Assembly: GCF_001949145.1 (NCBI RefSeq)
Contig: NW_019091367.1
Span: 2,732,355 to 2,796,354 of the forward strand
Length of the DNA: 64,000 bases
Direction: 5' to 3'
Source: Acanthaster planci
Taxonomy: Eukaryota > Echinodermata > Asteroidea > Valvatida > Acanthasteridae
Positions 24,901 through 37,469 of the stretch are shown here, piece by piece (position 1 is the first letter of the stretch; every line of letters begins with the position of its first letter). Position numbers and translations under genes: made by a program. Under the pieces are notes generated by a model. It was given only the letters and a program-made list of their open reading frames with translations, made no database searches and was not told the DNA's origin.

Positions 24901-27900
24901 GAAAGTTGACCGTTCGGGTAAGTCGTTAAGAGAGGCTATGCTGGTCCACTGGACGTATGAAATACATGTACATGTACAGTCTCGTACATACAGTGCTAGT
25001 ATATTTACGCACGCATAGTACACGTACGTGAAAAGTATATGGCATGCGCGTGCGTGTTATCAACAGACAGTACACTTGAGTGGGCCATGGCCTAATCTCC
25101 TCATGAATATTGATTTAGAATATATTTTTAGAATCACCAATCAACGAAGCTGTCTTATGGAGACCCCACATTCCATAACACATAAACTGAATATCGATTG
25201 GACAGTATATGACCCAAGATTAGCCTTAGGCTCGTTCGGTACTATGCAAAGTTTTTATTTTATCAACGGCATGGAAAAGTAAAAACTTGTTTCTTGCATG
25301 CATGTGGGACCGGGACTGGAAATCAACAGTTAAACTGAAACATATTAGTTACGTCAACTCCAGGAATATCTATCCATATAATCCGACACAAAAATACAGC
25401 TAATGCAGCCGCGAGGTATGATAATTAATGAACATAGGAGAACGTACTTCGTGTTAAAACAAGAGTAATTAAATTTTGCCAAAATACTATTGGATTCCTG
25501 TTTATAAATTATACTACGCGCTTGCAATGATTCCCACTTGATCTTTGGTATGAAAAACAAAAGGAAAACAGAAGCAACCTGATAATTTTTATGCAACAAA
25601 AAAATCCCCACAAGGTCATTCAACGAACCGGGATGCAATGTCAAAACACTAAAACCGTTTGACCAAAGATTCCGGTAAATTAAAATGGCATACGCTGAAG
25701 CTTCTCGGTATAGGACTCATTTAACCAAAGTGACAGCACGTCTCTTCTCGTCAAGAAGATTAAAGTGTAAATTAAAAATGTGATTTTTTTATATATTGCA
25801 GTACATACTTTGGTGACGTGTAAACGGTCAGAGTAAACATCGAACCCCTTTGTGCTGCCAGCTTCATTATTGAGTCGATGATCAGTTCAAAATAACAGTA
25901 CAGTCATTATAAAGCAACCGTTATCACCCCCCCCAAAAAAAAAGCTTTCAGGAAGCTGCTGTACTTCGCACACCTGAAAGAAGTATAAATTGTACTGTTC
26001 GACCAATGTTGTCGACGGTTTACTTTGGATTCCTTGCGGGCAGTTTTGAAACTCCAGTATTGATCAAAATAAAATAAAAGAAGTGACCATCGCGCGGGTA
26101 TTTTACCAGCCTGCCGCTTTGGCGTTTGGTAAACAAATGGATAATGCACATACCACTTTAAAGGCGCTAAAAATGCCCATTGTGTTCTGAAGAGGGCTTT
26201 ACGAAAAAGAGCAATGTGATCACGCAAATGAGGGAGGATCAAGGCTTCGGCAGTACCGTGCAGGTGTGCTTGAAAACAGTGGGTGGGGTAGCACCATAAG
26301 GGCTCTAATTATTGGCGTTCACGGGATCAAAAAGTAGGAGAAACCCGTCAGATAGAACAATAATTTAACGGCCAAACTGCATCGTGGTAAACCGTCACGT
26401 GATGATTACATGAGCGCACAGATAAAAAAAAATCGTGCCTAACGCACGAAAAAAGCAACTAATTTTTATAACTGTTAACTTGAAGATGATTGCAGAACAC
26501 CATCTACTTGAACACATCTTGTACCGTGGCTACAACTTAACAGAAAAAGAAACATTTAGCTGGATAACAAGTACACATGGTGTATTCTAGGTGTACACAG
26601 TCCACTGAAGAAAAGTGTCACTTGCCCCCGTAGATGTATCACATTGCATCTGTACGGCATACAGGAACTGAATCGGTCAATTTGTCTCCATTAAGCCATT
26701 TCGTATCGAAAATTACGACAGTATTTCACGTAATATACACCGACAAAAATACAGTTCTAGAAATTGTAATATAGAATTACTAATGGAAGTTCAGTAATCG
26801 ACCGGCATTCAAATCATCTTGCGGGTGAACATGTATGCAAGGAGTTATTTGAACGCTGAACCGGCAAACCTTATTTCCCATTGTTGCAACACGTTCACTT
26901 GCCGGGAACAAAGCTAGTCGATTAGCGAGTTCGTGACTGGGCCGGCGATTTGGAGCGGCCGTGTGATCTGAGTCACGAAGCCCGGGCTGCGATCAGACGA
27001 ACCCGCACCTGTGGCCGCTACAAAGAAGACGGGAATAGCAGCCGTGACACAGATGATAATTCAGGATTAGGGCGTGATTAGGCATGCAAAGAGGGCAGCC
27101 CAGTGGATGATGATGGACGAGGCCCACAACCGCTTTCTCAGCATTGGAGGGGCGGCTTCATCTTGGAATCAAGTGATTGCTTTCCCTCATTAACCGCTCC
27201 AGTTCTCGTGATAGTTTCCCATAATCCAGAAGATTTGTGATCTGTTTCGCTTGAAAGTTCGACTTGGGTTCAAACAAAGGGGGCTTACAATTTAGAACAT
27301 CTATAGCAAACATACAAAAAAAATTCTCGAAGTTAAAAAAACAACTTAAACACCAGTACTGTGGGACTTTGTCTCCGTATATTTTTGATTTCACGATTTA
27401 ATCCAACGATTTAATCTTTCCATTGTCCTCCATTTTATGTGCACAGCTGAGAGTGCAAAACAAATATCACAAGGGATGGTTTCCTAGGATTTTTGTAGAT
27501 TTTAAGGCGAATGCTAGTGTAAAATATTGTGGAGATGGACAATGCATTAACACCTGTTTTGCAGCATACCTAATGTGGTGTATCAATGACAATCTTCTGC
27601 AGTATTTCCCGTTTACTGCAGTATGTAACAAAATAGATGTTACATTTTCATTACATTACAAAATCATATGTCAACGTCCGTCCGCATGTAATTCATATAT
27701 ATTCAGCACACAGTCCAGGTGATGCTACATTCTTGCCATGGTCATCATTACTACTTGTGTTAATTTAAAATCACTTCAGCCTACTTGTTGATACAAGTAC
27801 CGCTAAACACAATATCATAAAATTCTTAACACAATTTACTAACTCTAGTTAATTATTCCAAGGCAATCTGCTGTGAAATGGAGTCGTTAAAATTATTTTA

Positions 27901-30900
27901 TGGAGAAGATCGATGCAAAAAAGGTCTATTTTAAAAGTGACTTTATAAATTCATTTAGGCCGACTACCGGCGAATTAGACATGTAAAGTATATTATCATA
28001 CAGATACGTTAAATAGGTTTTCTCTCTTTCAAAAGGCTTTTTCAAAATGGGGGTACCAAGAAATCCGGTTTTCCTGTAAATCTGTATAACTAGGCATTCT
28101 GCTACTCAATATCATCACTTGACCACTGTCCGTCTTAATCCCATTCGCGCTTGGTATGTCTACTATACAGCACTCACCATTTTAGGCAAGGCAAGCAAAC
28201 ATGATAGGTCTAGTTGTTTTAATAATCTGTGGATAAAGAAAAGATCAAAAGTCGAGGCATGCACGCCCAATGATCCATGTTGCTGCACAATGTTGAACTT
28301 GGAATTACAGCTAAACTGACCTGTTATCCAATTTTTGGACACATATATCTCGGAATTAGAAATGAGAAAGCAGCCCTTATGGCATATCTAGGAATTTTGT
28401 AGCATGGCCTTCGAGTAATTTGAATCGAGGATCTAAATGTGTTTTATTTCATCATGAATAGTACAAAAGCTTGATCATGAGTCCCTAATGTACGTCTATG
28501 GACACTGAAAAGAGGGGGGCTACCAGAGTTCTAAGCTGACGTGCTATACGAAATCCTGATCATTTGAGATTTACTACGCGTGGGTCGGTCACTACATTAT
28601 ACCTCAAATAGAATTCCAATCTACTAACTCGGAGTGGTTCATAAATCTTTGCAGCGTAGACATCGCGACGGTCAAGTTACGCGGGGACCAATACTTGTAT
28701 CGCTCACGACCGGACGGACGCTTCCTGCATCCCCGTCAGGCCGGCCTCACATCGCGTGCTCAGTTTTACCTCGTGAATATATTACCTTCTGACAATGTGC
28801 AGGCCTGTAAGCAGGTTTCGACAAGTAACTGATAATGTCATTTATCAAGGCATTCACTTACCACGGGTCTCCTTCAGTTCGCTACAGGGTAACAAGGAAG
28901 GACCCAAAATACCGAAAGGGCCGTCAGACCTACATGTACATGTACCTCTGAGGAAGAGGTTGCCTATGCTTGCGCTTCCCTCGTTCGTACTCAAACGCCC
29001 TCTCTGGTGACGTCGATGTGCATAACGGATCAACGCGTACCACATGCGCGGGATGAACATTCATTGATTGCGTGACACTGAGCAACTAAAACGTCTTTTT
29101 GGGGGGTGTAATGGTTTTGAGTACACCCAAGGTGGGGGGGGGCTTGAAAAGATACCATATACACCCGTACCTACGCAGCCGTGAATCCCGGTCCCCTGTG
29201 GCGCAAACGGGAAGTAGGGGGTGAACATCATAACCTCGGGGTAAATTCCGGTAGGCCTACGAGCTCCCTCCCCCAAATCCTGGGTGCGACACCGTCTGGG
29301 TGAAAGCCTGTCCCAACGTCCATAAACGCATGCCGCTGAATGCAGCTGAAGGTAAACTCGGCATGCGACTACTTGACCACGACCTCCCTGCTCTGGTCTT
29401 GATAAAAATCAAGGGTCCAAGCGAAGCGCAAGAAATCGAATCCAATAAAAGGGCCGAAGCGGCGATTCTGACGCGGGAAATGACGCAGGCTGGGACGTAA
29501 TAATTTAGAAATATGCACAACGGGGTGTGGAACGGAGGGCTGCGTATACTCGCAAAACGATGACGGCAGCTTCGCCGTCAATCACTGGACAAATTCGTCA
29601 AACGACTAAAATATACATTATTATCACTCGAGCATTTTGCTATTCATCCAAAGCGTACACTCATATTGCCGCACATAATGGAACGCCAACACAAGATGAG
29701 TGACCTTCAACCATTACATACCAATTTGGTGAAATCTGTACAACCGGATTATTAAAGATTAAGAAATTAAAATATACGGAAATATGACTTGCTATTTCAA
29801 ATAAATTCAAAGCTGTGTTAATTTGAACAGAATTAAGACGAGGGGTGGTGTTCATGTATAATACGGTTCCGTAGATGGGCTTGGCCAAATAAACTAATTT
29901 CTGACATTTAGTGGGCCAAGTTCCAAGCCCTCCCCTTTTTCTTATTTTGTGTGATTTTGCAGCTCCAAGCAAACCTCGTATTTCCACGGCAACCGCACGG
30001 AAGATTATCACACTCAGCCAAGCATGGTCTGAAGACCAGGGTCTCCCACATAAAATGCTGAAATGTCAGGCGGAGGCACGCATGGTGCCCGTCAAATTGA
30101 CAGAGTCCCAGTTCGGGCAAGATAGTTACAATGTGCACGACAGACTACCTGGCACGTCGTAAATTCCAACTGTTTCCAGCCCATTTCTCCCAAAATGCAA
30201 CGGGTCATTTTTCAATTGTTGTTGCTCTAGGACTTGATGGATTTGAAAATGTTGTACAAAATATATTTGCCACATATTCATGCAATATGATGTATGCGTG
30301 CATTTCTCTCCATTTCATTTTCGAAAGGGAATGTTGGAACGCCATCCGTTGGGGCATGTTATTGTTAATCTGTAAATAATGCGTCAATAGTAGGCGAACC
30401 TGCAGTAGAGCGCCCCCAGGTTCATAATTGACTTTGTCTTCTAATCACATGGTATGAACGTCGTAGCCGCAGCATTTTCAAACTACCGGAAAAAACGAGG
30501 CAAAACTCAAATTTGTGCATGTATATACAGTCTACTAACATCGAGTGACAACAGAACCTAAAAATAGACGTACATGTTGCCTGTAGCCTCAGTACTGAAA
30601 GCCGTTTTGGGACATCACCGTGTAGTGTTGAGCGTATGACTTCTTTTTCATTGTTCCAGTTTTTATTTTTTTTCAGCCGTGAGGGTTTCCATATGGACGC
30701 AAGATCGTGAGAATAACCTGAAATGAGTGAGTCATGCGCGAGAGTTGACATTTGATAACCCTGCTTGATGCATTTTGTGTGAAAGGTAGAACATAGCTCA
30801 GTGCTATGAAAACAAGTGAGCCCACAATAACTGGCAAATTGTGCGAAAGTTGGCACGTTGCTGAGTGACATGCGCGTAACGAGTTTCGCAGCACACTTGG

Positions 30901-32057
30901 TTTTGAATACGATGTGATTTTTGCGATCTGAGAATCAGGGAGGTTGGGAAACACTTTGTGCAACAGTCTAGACGACAGGAAACAAATACCCGAACCAGTA
31001 ATCTTCTGGTCGAATGAGGCCCTGACCCGCGAACATGCTGCGAATGAGGAGATGTGTGACCTACAGCTTACAAGGGCTGATCAGTGCATTTGAACGTTTG
31101 GAGTGATTAGGGCCGAAGGTTGCGTGCAGCATGCCCCGACTGTTGGAATGCCGAATGACGCCCGAATTGGGAAGTGACGTGAATCATTTTTTTCTTCGTT
31201 GAGCTTCAATTTATTTCCAGTTGACCAAGATTTGACATGAGTGATGCACAGCCCGAGAATGGACGGGGCAGATGGGCGTTGGTTTTCAGTCACGGCGTGT
31301 GCAAGGACTATAATGTAATTACTGATATCACCATGATCAATAAAAACTATAGCATTACCACATTACATGTAATTCGTGTCTCCATACAAAAGATACACAT
31401 GGCCAGCTGGGGTGTTTCCGTGGAAGTCAAGATGTGTCTTAACCCCATAATGAGCCGGGGGCGGAATCCGCCCTCGACACTTTTTCCGATATCGCCGTTG
31501 TACATTTTTTAAGGAGTTGAACCTTTAGGAGTTTTTAGGGTAATTCTTTGCTGTCATTTTGACACCAATTTTGCAAATATCGAACATACTGTTCTCGCGC
31601 GCAGCGCGCACTTTACCGAGACGGGTCCCCTGAGACAGGTCAGCCTAAACTGTATACTTTATCCACTGCGGTGCTCAATGCACGCACGCGTATATTGGTA
31701 CGAATGTAGCAATGAAATTCAAGTGACCGTAATAACAAACGATACGCTCGATTAAGTTCAACCTTCACATTTGTAATGATAAGAAGTGTCCGTATGCATT
31801 CAAAATCTGAGAAAAAAAAATCGGGCGTGGCACAGCCGAGTTCGTAGGGAGGCGAAATCCGCCCCCCCAGCTGTGAGATGGGCCAAAATAACCTGGCCCT
31901 TTTACGGTTAAAAGGGCTTGACTTATCTCAAGATGATCGGTTATCTGGTTTATAGCAAATGCCATTCAGAGAGATACTTGAAATAACACATTAACCACAC
32001 AGAAAGTGCATAATGGCAAAATGATTTAATTCTCAGGGAATTACATTCTCCCCTTAA
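24901..32057. other. Intergenic region upstream of the LRR gene; no coding exon recognised
   Basis: This region is AT-rich with short chance frames. GC-richer islands at about 26900-27160, 28650-28760 and 29280-29510 could be regulatory or conserved non-coding sequence. ACATGTAC runs occur at 24963-24978 and 28931-28945. Near 31450 and 31855 two short near-palindromes (GGCGGAATCCGCC and GGCGAAATCCGCC) may be ends of an old element. Confidence 0.45.
26900..27240. promoter_or_regulatory. Candidate enhancer-like GC-rich island
   Basis: The island stands out from AT-rich surroundings. It packs an E-box (CACCTG), a TCF/Sox-like CTACAAAG, a POU-like ATGCAAAG, paired OTX/Pitx-like sites (GGATTA and GATTAGG, 27064-27082) and a further TAATCC near 27222. 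Motif matches of this size also occur by chance, so the call rests on clustering and base composition only. It lies about 2.3 kb upstream of the LRR gene's first coding exon. Confidence 0.25.
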
Positions 32058-32160
32058 TACGGGCGATTCACACTAGCGCGCCTCCAAGAGTTAGCAACGC
32101 GTTGGCCAATCAAAATGCGCGAAATCTGTCAACCCTCTCCCAACGCGCATTTACTCTGTA
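32058..32160. mobile_element. Partial copy (one half) of a TA-flanked palindromic MITE
   Basis: Sequence starting TACGGGCGATTCACACTAG, through CCAAGAGTTAGCAACGCGTTGGCCAATCA to about AACGCGCATT, matches the left half of the complete element at 37298-37469. The matching right half is absent or too decayed to see, so this is a truncated or eroded copy. Confidence 0.65.
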
Positions 32161-35100
32161 AATGGGTGCCCATCAATCTGTGCATTGCCGGATCTTCAGG
32201 ACAAGAGACAAGAGTAGGGGTCTAGTGGTAGAAATTACATCATTATTGTGACTTATGTAGACCCTCTGCCGTGAAAAAACCCGAATATATCCGTCAAACA
32301 GAAATGAAATACACGCCAATACGAGCCAGCGGGCTTGGGGCACGTGCTTGGGTTGAGGTATCTTCCTACAGTGGACATAAGTTGCTATACCGTGGGCTTA
32401 CAAAAGCCGAATTTCTAGACTTCAAGTTTGGGACTTTATTGGGAAGTTTTGCTTGCTTGAAGCACTTCGATGCAACTTGGCTTTTTGAACACCTGAATGA
32501 ATGAGGACTGGCGCAATTTATGTACCGGACCAACTTCATTTAGAAGAGGGTTAGGGACCCTTGAAATAGCCTATAAGCCTCTACGGGGATGCCCCAAATG
32601 TCAAGCAATTAGTTTTTTTTCCATAAATAGATATTTTGGGATTTGTACTCGTAAGTTTCATTTTGTCAGTCGCACTAAATGACAGTTACATTTTTTTAAC
32701 ATTATAGTTTGTATTGAGGTGGGGTGATGCATCAATCACAGGCAAATTGGGTAATAAGTAACGGATGTTTCCCTGGATAATTCAGTGCCCCCGTCATCTC
32801 CCCAGAGCCCGACTGGGTTTCCTCCAGCCTCCCCATGCGCGGTAAATCACGGTGTCATTTCGCGGAGGTTCGGTCTCCACCCCTTTACGAGAGAGGAGAA
32901 CCTTTCACAGATTTCAGCGGTCATCATTCAACTGCACGGTATAGGGGAAATGGACTCTGTAGGCTCCCACAGACTCGTTGATTACTTTGGGTGTAATGTG
33001 AAATCCCATACGCCGACCTGGAAAAGCGAAATTGCGTAATGGGACAGCCCAGCTGAATTCAGGAAATGTTGGGTTAAACATCTTTACCCGCCCAAAAGTT
33101 CGTATTTGAGTGCTCGGAAGAAGAGTATCATGTACTTTTGAGTGAGTTTTAATTAATCCACAGATATCAAGGAAATGTTGATCAAACGGGATTTAAAAGG
33201 GGGGAAAAATAAACCAACAAACAAAAGTCACTTAGCACACACAAAGGCACATATTAAAAACTCAAGCCAACCAAACAAGGCTGACCCCATTGAACAAAAC
33301 AAGGAGGCACAACCAAAAGTGCGAGGCAACTTTTATCTCTGATGTTGGAAATTGCTCTTGATAATGCTAACGTTGGACAATGTGTTACTTCGAACATCTG
33401 TTGACTTGCATGGCTGTATTAACCTCCTTACAACTCGTGCATAAAACACAGAGAGAGAGAGATTTCTATCCTTGCTTGATGCAGACAAAAACTGACTCTT
33501 TGGAACTTTCGAAACTTTGTATACAATAATATTTATGTCTCTGTCCTGGTTTTTTATATTTAATTCAAGGACTGGAGACACAAGCACTTTACAATCAGTA
33601 TTTATGAGCTGTTACAATTATTAAGAAATTTGATTAATGAACAATTTGGGCACTTTTCCCAGGGAAAAAGGTTTCAAATTATTCCACTCACCAGCGAACC
33701 CGATTTCGTTCTAGAAGTTGTTTCTTGAGGTTGTTTTGTGACTTCGTTTGTTTTGTGTGTTTGTTTTCATGTATTTTGCACACACCTGCACAGGTGTGAA
33801 ATTTGGGTGAACATTTGTTTTAGTCCGTGTTCTTGCCATATATCATGAAACTATTTAATCAATTATCAGCCAAGAAATAAAGAAAAGGACCAGGGAAAAG
33901 AGAAAAAGGAAAAGCACGTTTCCAAAAACAAAAATGACACCAAACGTTTTAAAATGACGTTTCTCTGTCACCCCAGATGCTTCCCAGACTTTATGCAGTC
34001 ACATAAACGAAAAGGGTTCGTGAAAATAATCGACCGCATGTGCCTAATTAAGCACAGGTGCTGTGAAACACTGACATTTTTCGACATGAGGTATGGTGAG
34101 GAAGTAAAGGACATGACATCTTATTTCTGTACATTTCTATACATGTCCATTCTTCTGTTTGTGGTACATTAGCTACTTCCAGACCAATCAGCCCGCGAAG
34201 CCCGCCCTCTACCATAACATAATAATTATCCCTTGGGCGATTCGGACAGCGGTGTTTTTGCGGCTAGCTTCCAAGTTGTAGGTCATAACTCTCTCATGAA
34301 TCATGCATGACTTTATGTAATATTGGGCCAATCAGATGGCTTTATTCGCGTCCATAGCGAATATGTGGTACGTTAGAGATTAACCAAATTCGGAATTTGT
34401 TTTGAATAAATACGACACGAAGGATAGGCAATACAGCAGCGTCTGAGACATTGCCAATGCGGGCTCAGCTACGATAGGAAAACAAAAATTAGAATGTGAT
34501 GTGTGGTCCAATAACTAATCAACATACAGCCGATTTCTGGCCTCCAAAAACAGGTCAAGTTGGGAACTATTGAGCAGCAGAATTTAAAGACAATCAGGCT
34601 GAGTTCTTCACACTAACGTGCCCCATTGATCGTGACTGCAAACTGTACTATTTGGAATTACTGGTCATTTTGAACTGATGGAGCGAACAGCAGCATTTTT
34701 CATCAGGTTGATCGAATTTAAACGATCAATTATAGCAGTTTGGCAAAAAATCTGCCGCCCTTTAACCCCTCCAGAAGCCGAGGGAAGTACTGGGACCAGA
34801 CAGAATCGATACGCGCTTGACCCAAATAAAAATGAATGGCACGAGCAGCTGTCTGCTCCAGTTAGCGTGATGATCAGAGTCCCCTTAAGTTTCGTCATGG
34901 GCTAAAAAGAGAAACTGCAGCAGGTAAGACTCTGTCGAGTGATTCCAGAGCCATGATGGGCGGAACGTCGCGTCGGCGGACACCAAGAGGTGCGAAGGAC
35001 ACCCAGCCGCGGCGTCGTCACGTTCTGGCCGTATTCGAACCGCCCTCTCTAGATGGAGGGTAATTCGCGGCGGTGTCGACTAACCCATTTCTACTTCTAG

Positions 35101-37297
35101 AGCAACTTTAGGCCTGCAACCAGGTACCCTCTAATGTTATAGCCTCACGTGACCGAAGCGGGAGGATTTCTTCCGTTTACCCTAACTTCCGACAATTTCC
35201 TTGAATTTTTCCGAATCTATCTTCGTTACTTTTTGGAAATTCACGAAGACATCGTGTGTTTGAATATGTGGCATATAGGGCCTTGTGGTTTTCTGTTCGG
35301 GTTTACTCACATGCATCAAACAACGGAAAAAATGTCAACTTGAATTGTCTCGTTTTCAGTTCTGGTTTGGTTAGCTTTTACATGGCGACTGTCCCTTCTG
35401 CACAACTTTAATTGTGGCGATTAAGAAAACCAACACAGATGGTCATCCCAACCCAAACATTATAGTGCTTGGGATGGGGGCGACCATCGTATTCTCGTCG
35501 ACGGATACTATCTGTCCTAGTTTGGGTCCTGGCCTCTGGACCCCAAAATGCAGTGGGAGGGTGCACCTGACCCGTCAGCAGGGGTTTGCTGATGAGGCCA
35601 TGTCTATTATCACTTGGCTGTGGCTTGAATTTACTTCAGATTACAGATGCAAAATCGGGGTTGGGCAAATTGATCACAAATGCAAACTGTAATGCTGAAA
35701 AAAGAGGGTAAAAAGCGTTGAACGTTGTGTTGCGACTGCTATCTTACTGGTGTCTTAATAGTGTAATTTTGTAATTTAACCTAAACCAAGTGAGAACCCG
35801 GAATTCAGTTACGGGAGTGGCCATTTTGTGGGCAAATTTTAAAGACTCAAATTTCTTTACATAACCTCTAATGTCCTATCTGAAGGGTAATAAGGCTAAA
35901 TTTGGGGGGGGGGCTTTTAACATGCTTTTGGAAGTGAGAAATGAAATAACCCCCAATCACCTTTCCCTCAATACTTTTTGTTGAATTTCTCCTTTTAGTG
36001 GGTGTATGGCCCCGTTGCCCCCCTCATCCACAGCATGATGGCCTTAACGGGCCAAAATTCTAATTTCCAACAGGAAAGCAGAACCATGGCTACGCACCCA
36101 TATGGTAATTTATATTCCCCACACAAGTCCGGGATATTACCAGACCTACACTGTAATCCCAAGGCACGAAAAATCCTATTTTATCTGCCGGTTAATTCTT
36201 AAATTTTGACCGCTTTTCCAGACAGTATATCCCCACCCATTAACCCGAAGTAGTAATGAGATTACAACAGTGACTCACGGCTGTATTCTTATTAAGCAAG
36301 AAGTTGAGATGTCTGTTTCAGTGATAGTTTTTTCTCACTTGCCTTGTTAGACATTGTGAATTCATACTGAAAACTGAAGTGTAATAAAGTCGGTTAATAT
36401 ATGATGTGCCTCAGCAAAATTGCCCGAAAAAAATCCAATTAGAGGCTCGTATAAGGTGACCAAAGTGTTTATGTTCAAAATTTTTAATGTCTGAATTCCG
36501 TCTACTGTGCCTAACAATGAAATTCAAGTTATCTGAAACAAAGATATGACAAACGTTTCTGCTAATTTAACTTTTGATGATTAGTAGCTTATGAAGAACA
36601 AAAGACACACGTTTCTATGTTTCGACCAAAAATTTGACCTTATCTTCCACGCAATTAGTAACATTAATTTTCCTCGGTCACTGACCGGTTTCACCTTGAC
36701 CCTCTGACCTCTGACCAGTTCCCTGGCCCCCTGTCCTGTCTACAACGGTCTCCCTCCTGCTTCATCTCAATGGGCTGATTACAACAGTTGTCAGGTAATC
36801 TGAACAAAAACACCTGGATGGCTCTGGCACCTGAACACAGCGTGCAAGTACTTTGTGGTGGCAAAGTCTGGTGCCCTTTTTCGTAAGTCATTTTACAGGC
36901 AAAATTTTCTGGGAAATGAAATGGAAAGTTTGTAAAGGAAACACCAAATGTGGCTTTTTGTTATGCTTGCTTGCCTGTGTTTATACCACAAACCCTCTGT
37001 GATCAAAACTTGGGCATTCCAAACATTTTGGTTGACAGATTTTCAAACTGTAATTATTTTGTTTTCTTGAAGAGTATGCCATGCATGTTTTGGCTATATC
37101 CCTTGAATTTTGAAAAGTCACCTCAAGTTTCAATTCAACTTATTTAAAATTTTTGTTCTAATACAAAAGGTGTTTGGTGTCTTTTTGGTTTTTACGTGTA
37201 TTTTCTCATCCATGAGCCAAAACTGTGATGTCCAGGTAGAAAACGTATAAGTTGTGTCAATTTGCGCACAAAAACTGCTGGACAATTTTTGGGGGAA
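32161..37297. other. Intergenic, no gene recognised
   Basis: No exon or RNA gene was recognised. GC-rich patches occur at 32800-32900 and 34950-35070. A G-run lies at about 35900-35915. A nuclear-receptor-like half-site cluster at 36691-36718 is listed separately. Confidence 0.45.
36691..36718 (-). promoter_or_regulatory. Candidate nuclear-receptor composite site
   Basis: On the minus strand the sequence reads TGGTCAGAGGTCAGAGGGTC followed by AAGGTGA. It contains three AGGTCA-like half-sites in tandem: TGGTCA-g-AGGTCA (DR1 spacing) and AGGTCA-ga-GGGTCA (DR2 spacing), ending in a TCAAGGTGA block that resembles an extended monomer site. This is a motif match only; no adjacent gene is known. 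Confidence 0.35.
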
Positions 37298-37469
37298 TAC
37301 GGGTGATTCACGATAGTGCACAGCCAAGAGTTTGCAACACGTTGGCAAATCATGACGCGTGAAATTTATCGACCCTTTCCGAACGCGCATTGAGTCGACA
37401 AATTTTGCGCATTGTGATTGGTCAACGCGTTGCAAACTCTTGGTGGCGCACTATCATGAAACGGCCGTA
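37298..37469. mobile_element. Palindromic TA-flanked MITE, complete
   Basis: Nearly the whole 172 bp is an inverted repeat. The left end reads TACGGGTGATTCACGATAGT; the right end read inwards is TACGGCCGTTTCATGATAGT. Both arms contain CCAAGAGTTTGCAACRCGTTG. TA dinucleotides at 37298-37299 and 37468-37469 fit a TA target duplication (Tc1/mariner-like). No coding frame is present. A half copy is at 32058-32160. Confidence 0.82.

Noticed and set aside
31440-31880. Possible element bounded by GGCGGAATCCGCC and GGCGAAATCCGCC
   Set aside because: Each motif is itself palindromic, the outer flanks are only weakly inverted, and no target duplication could be found.
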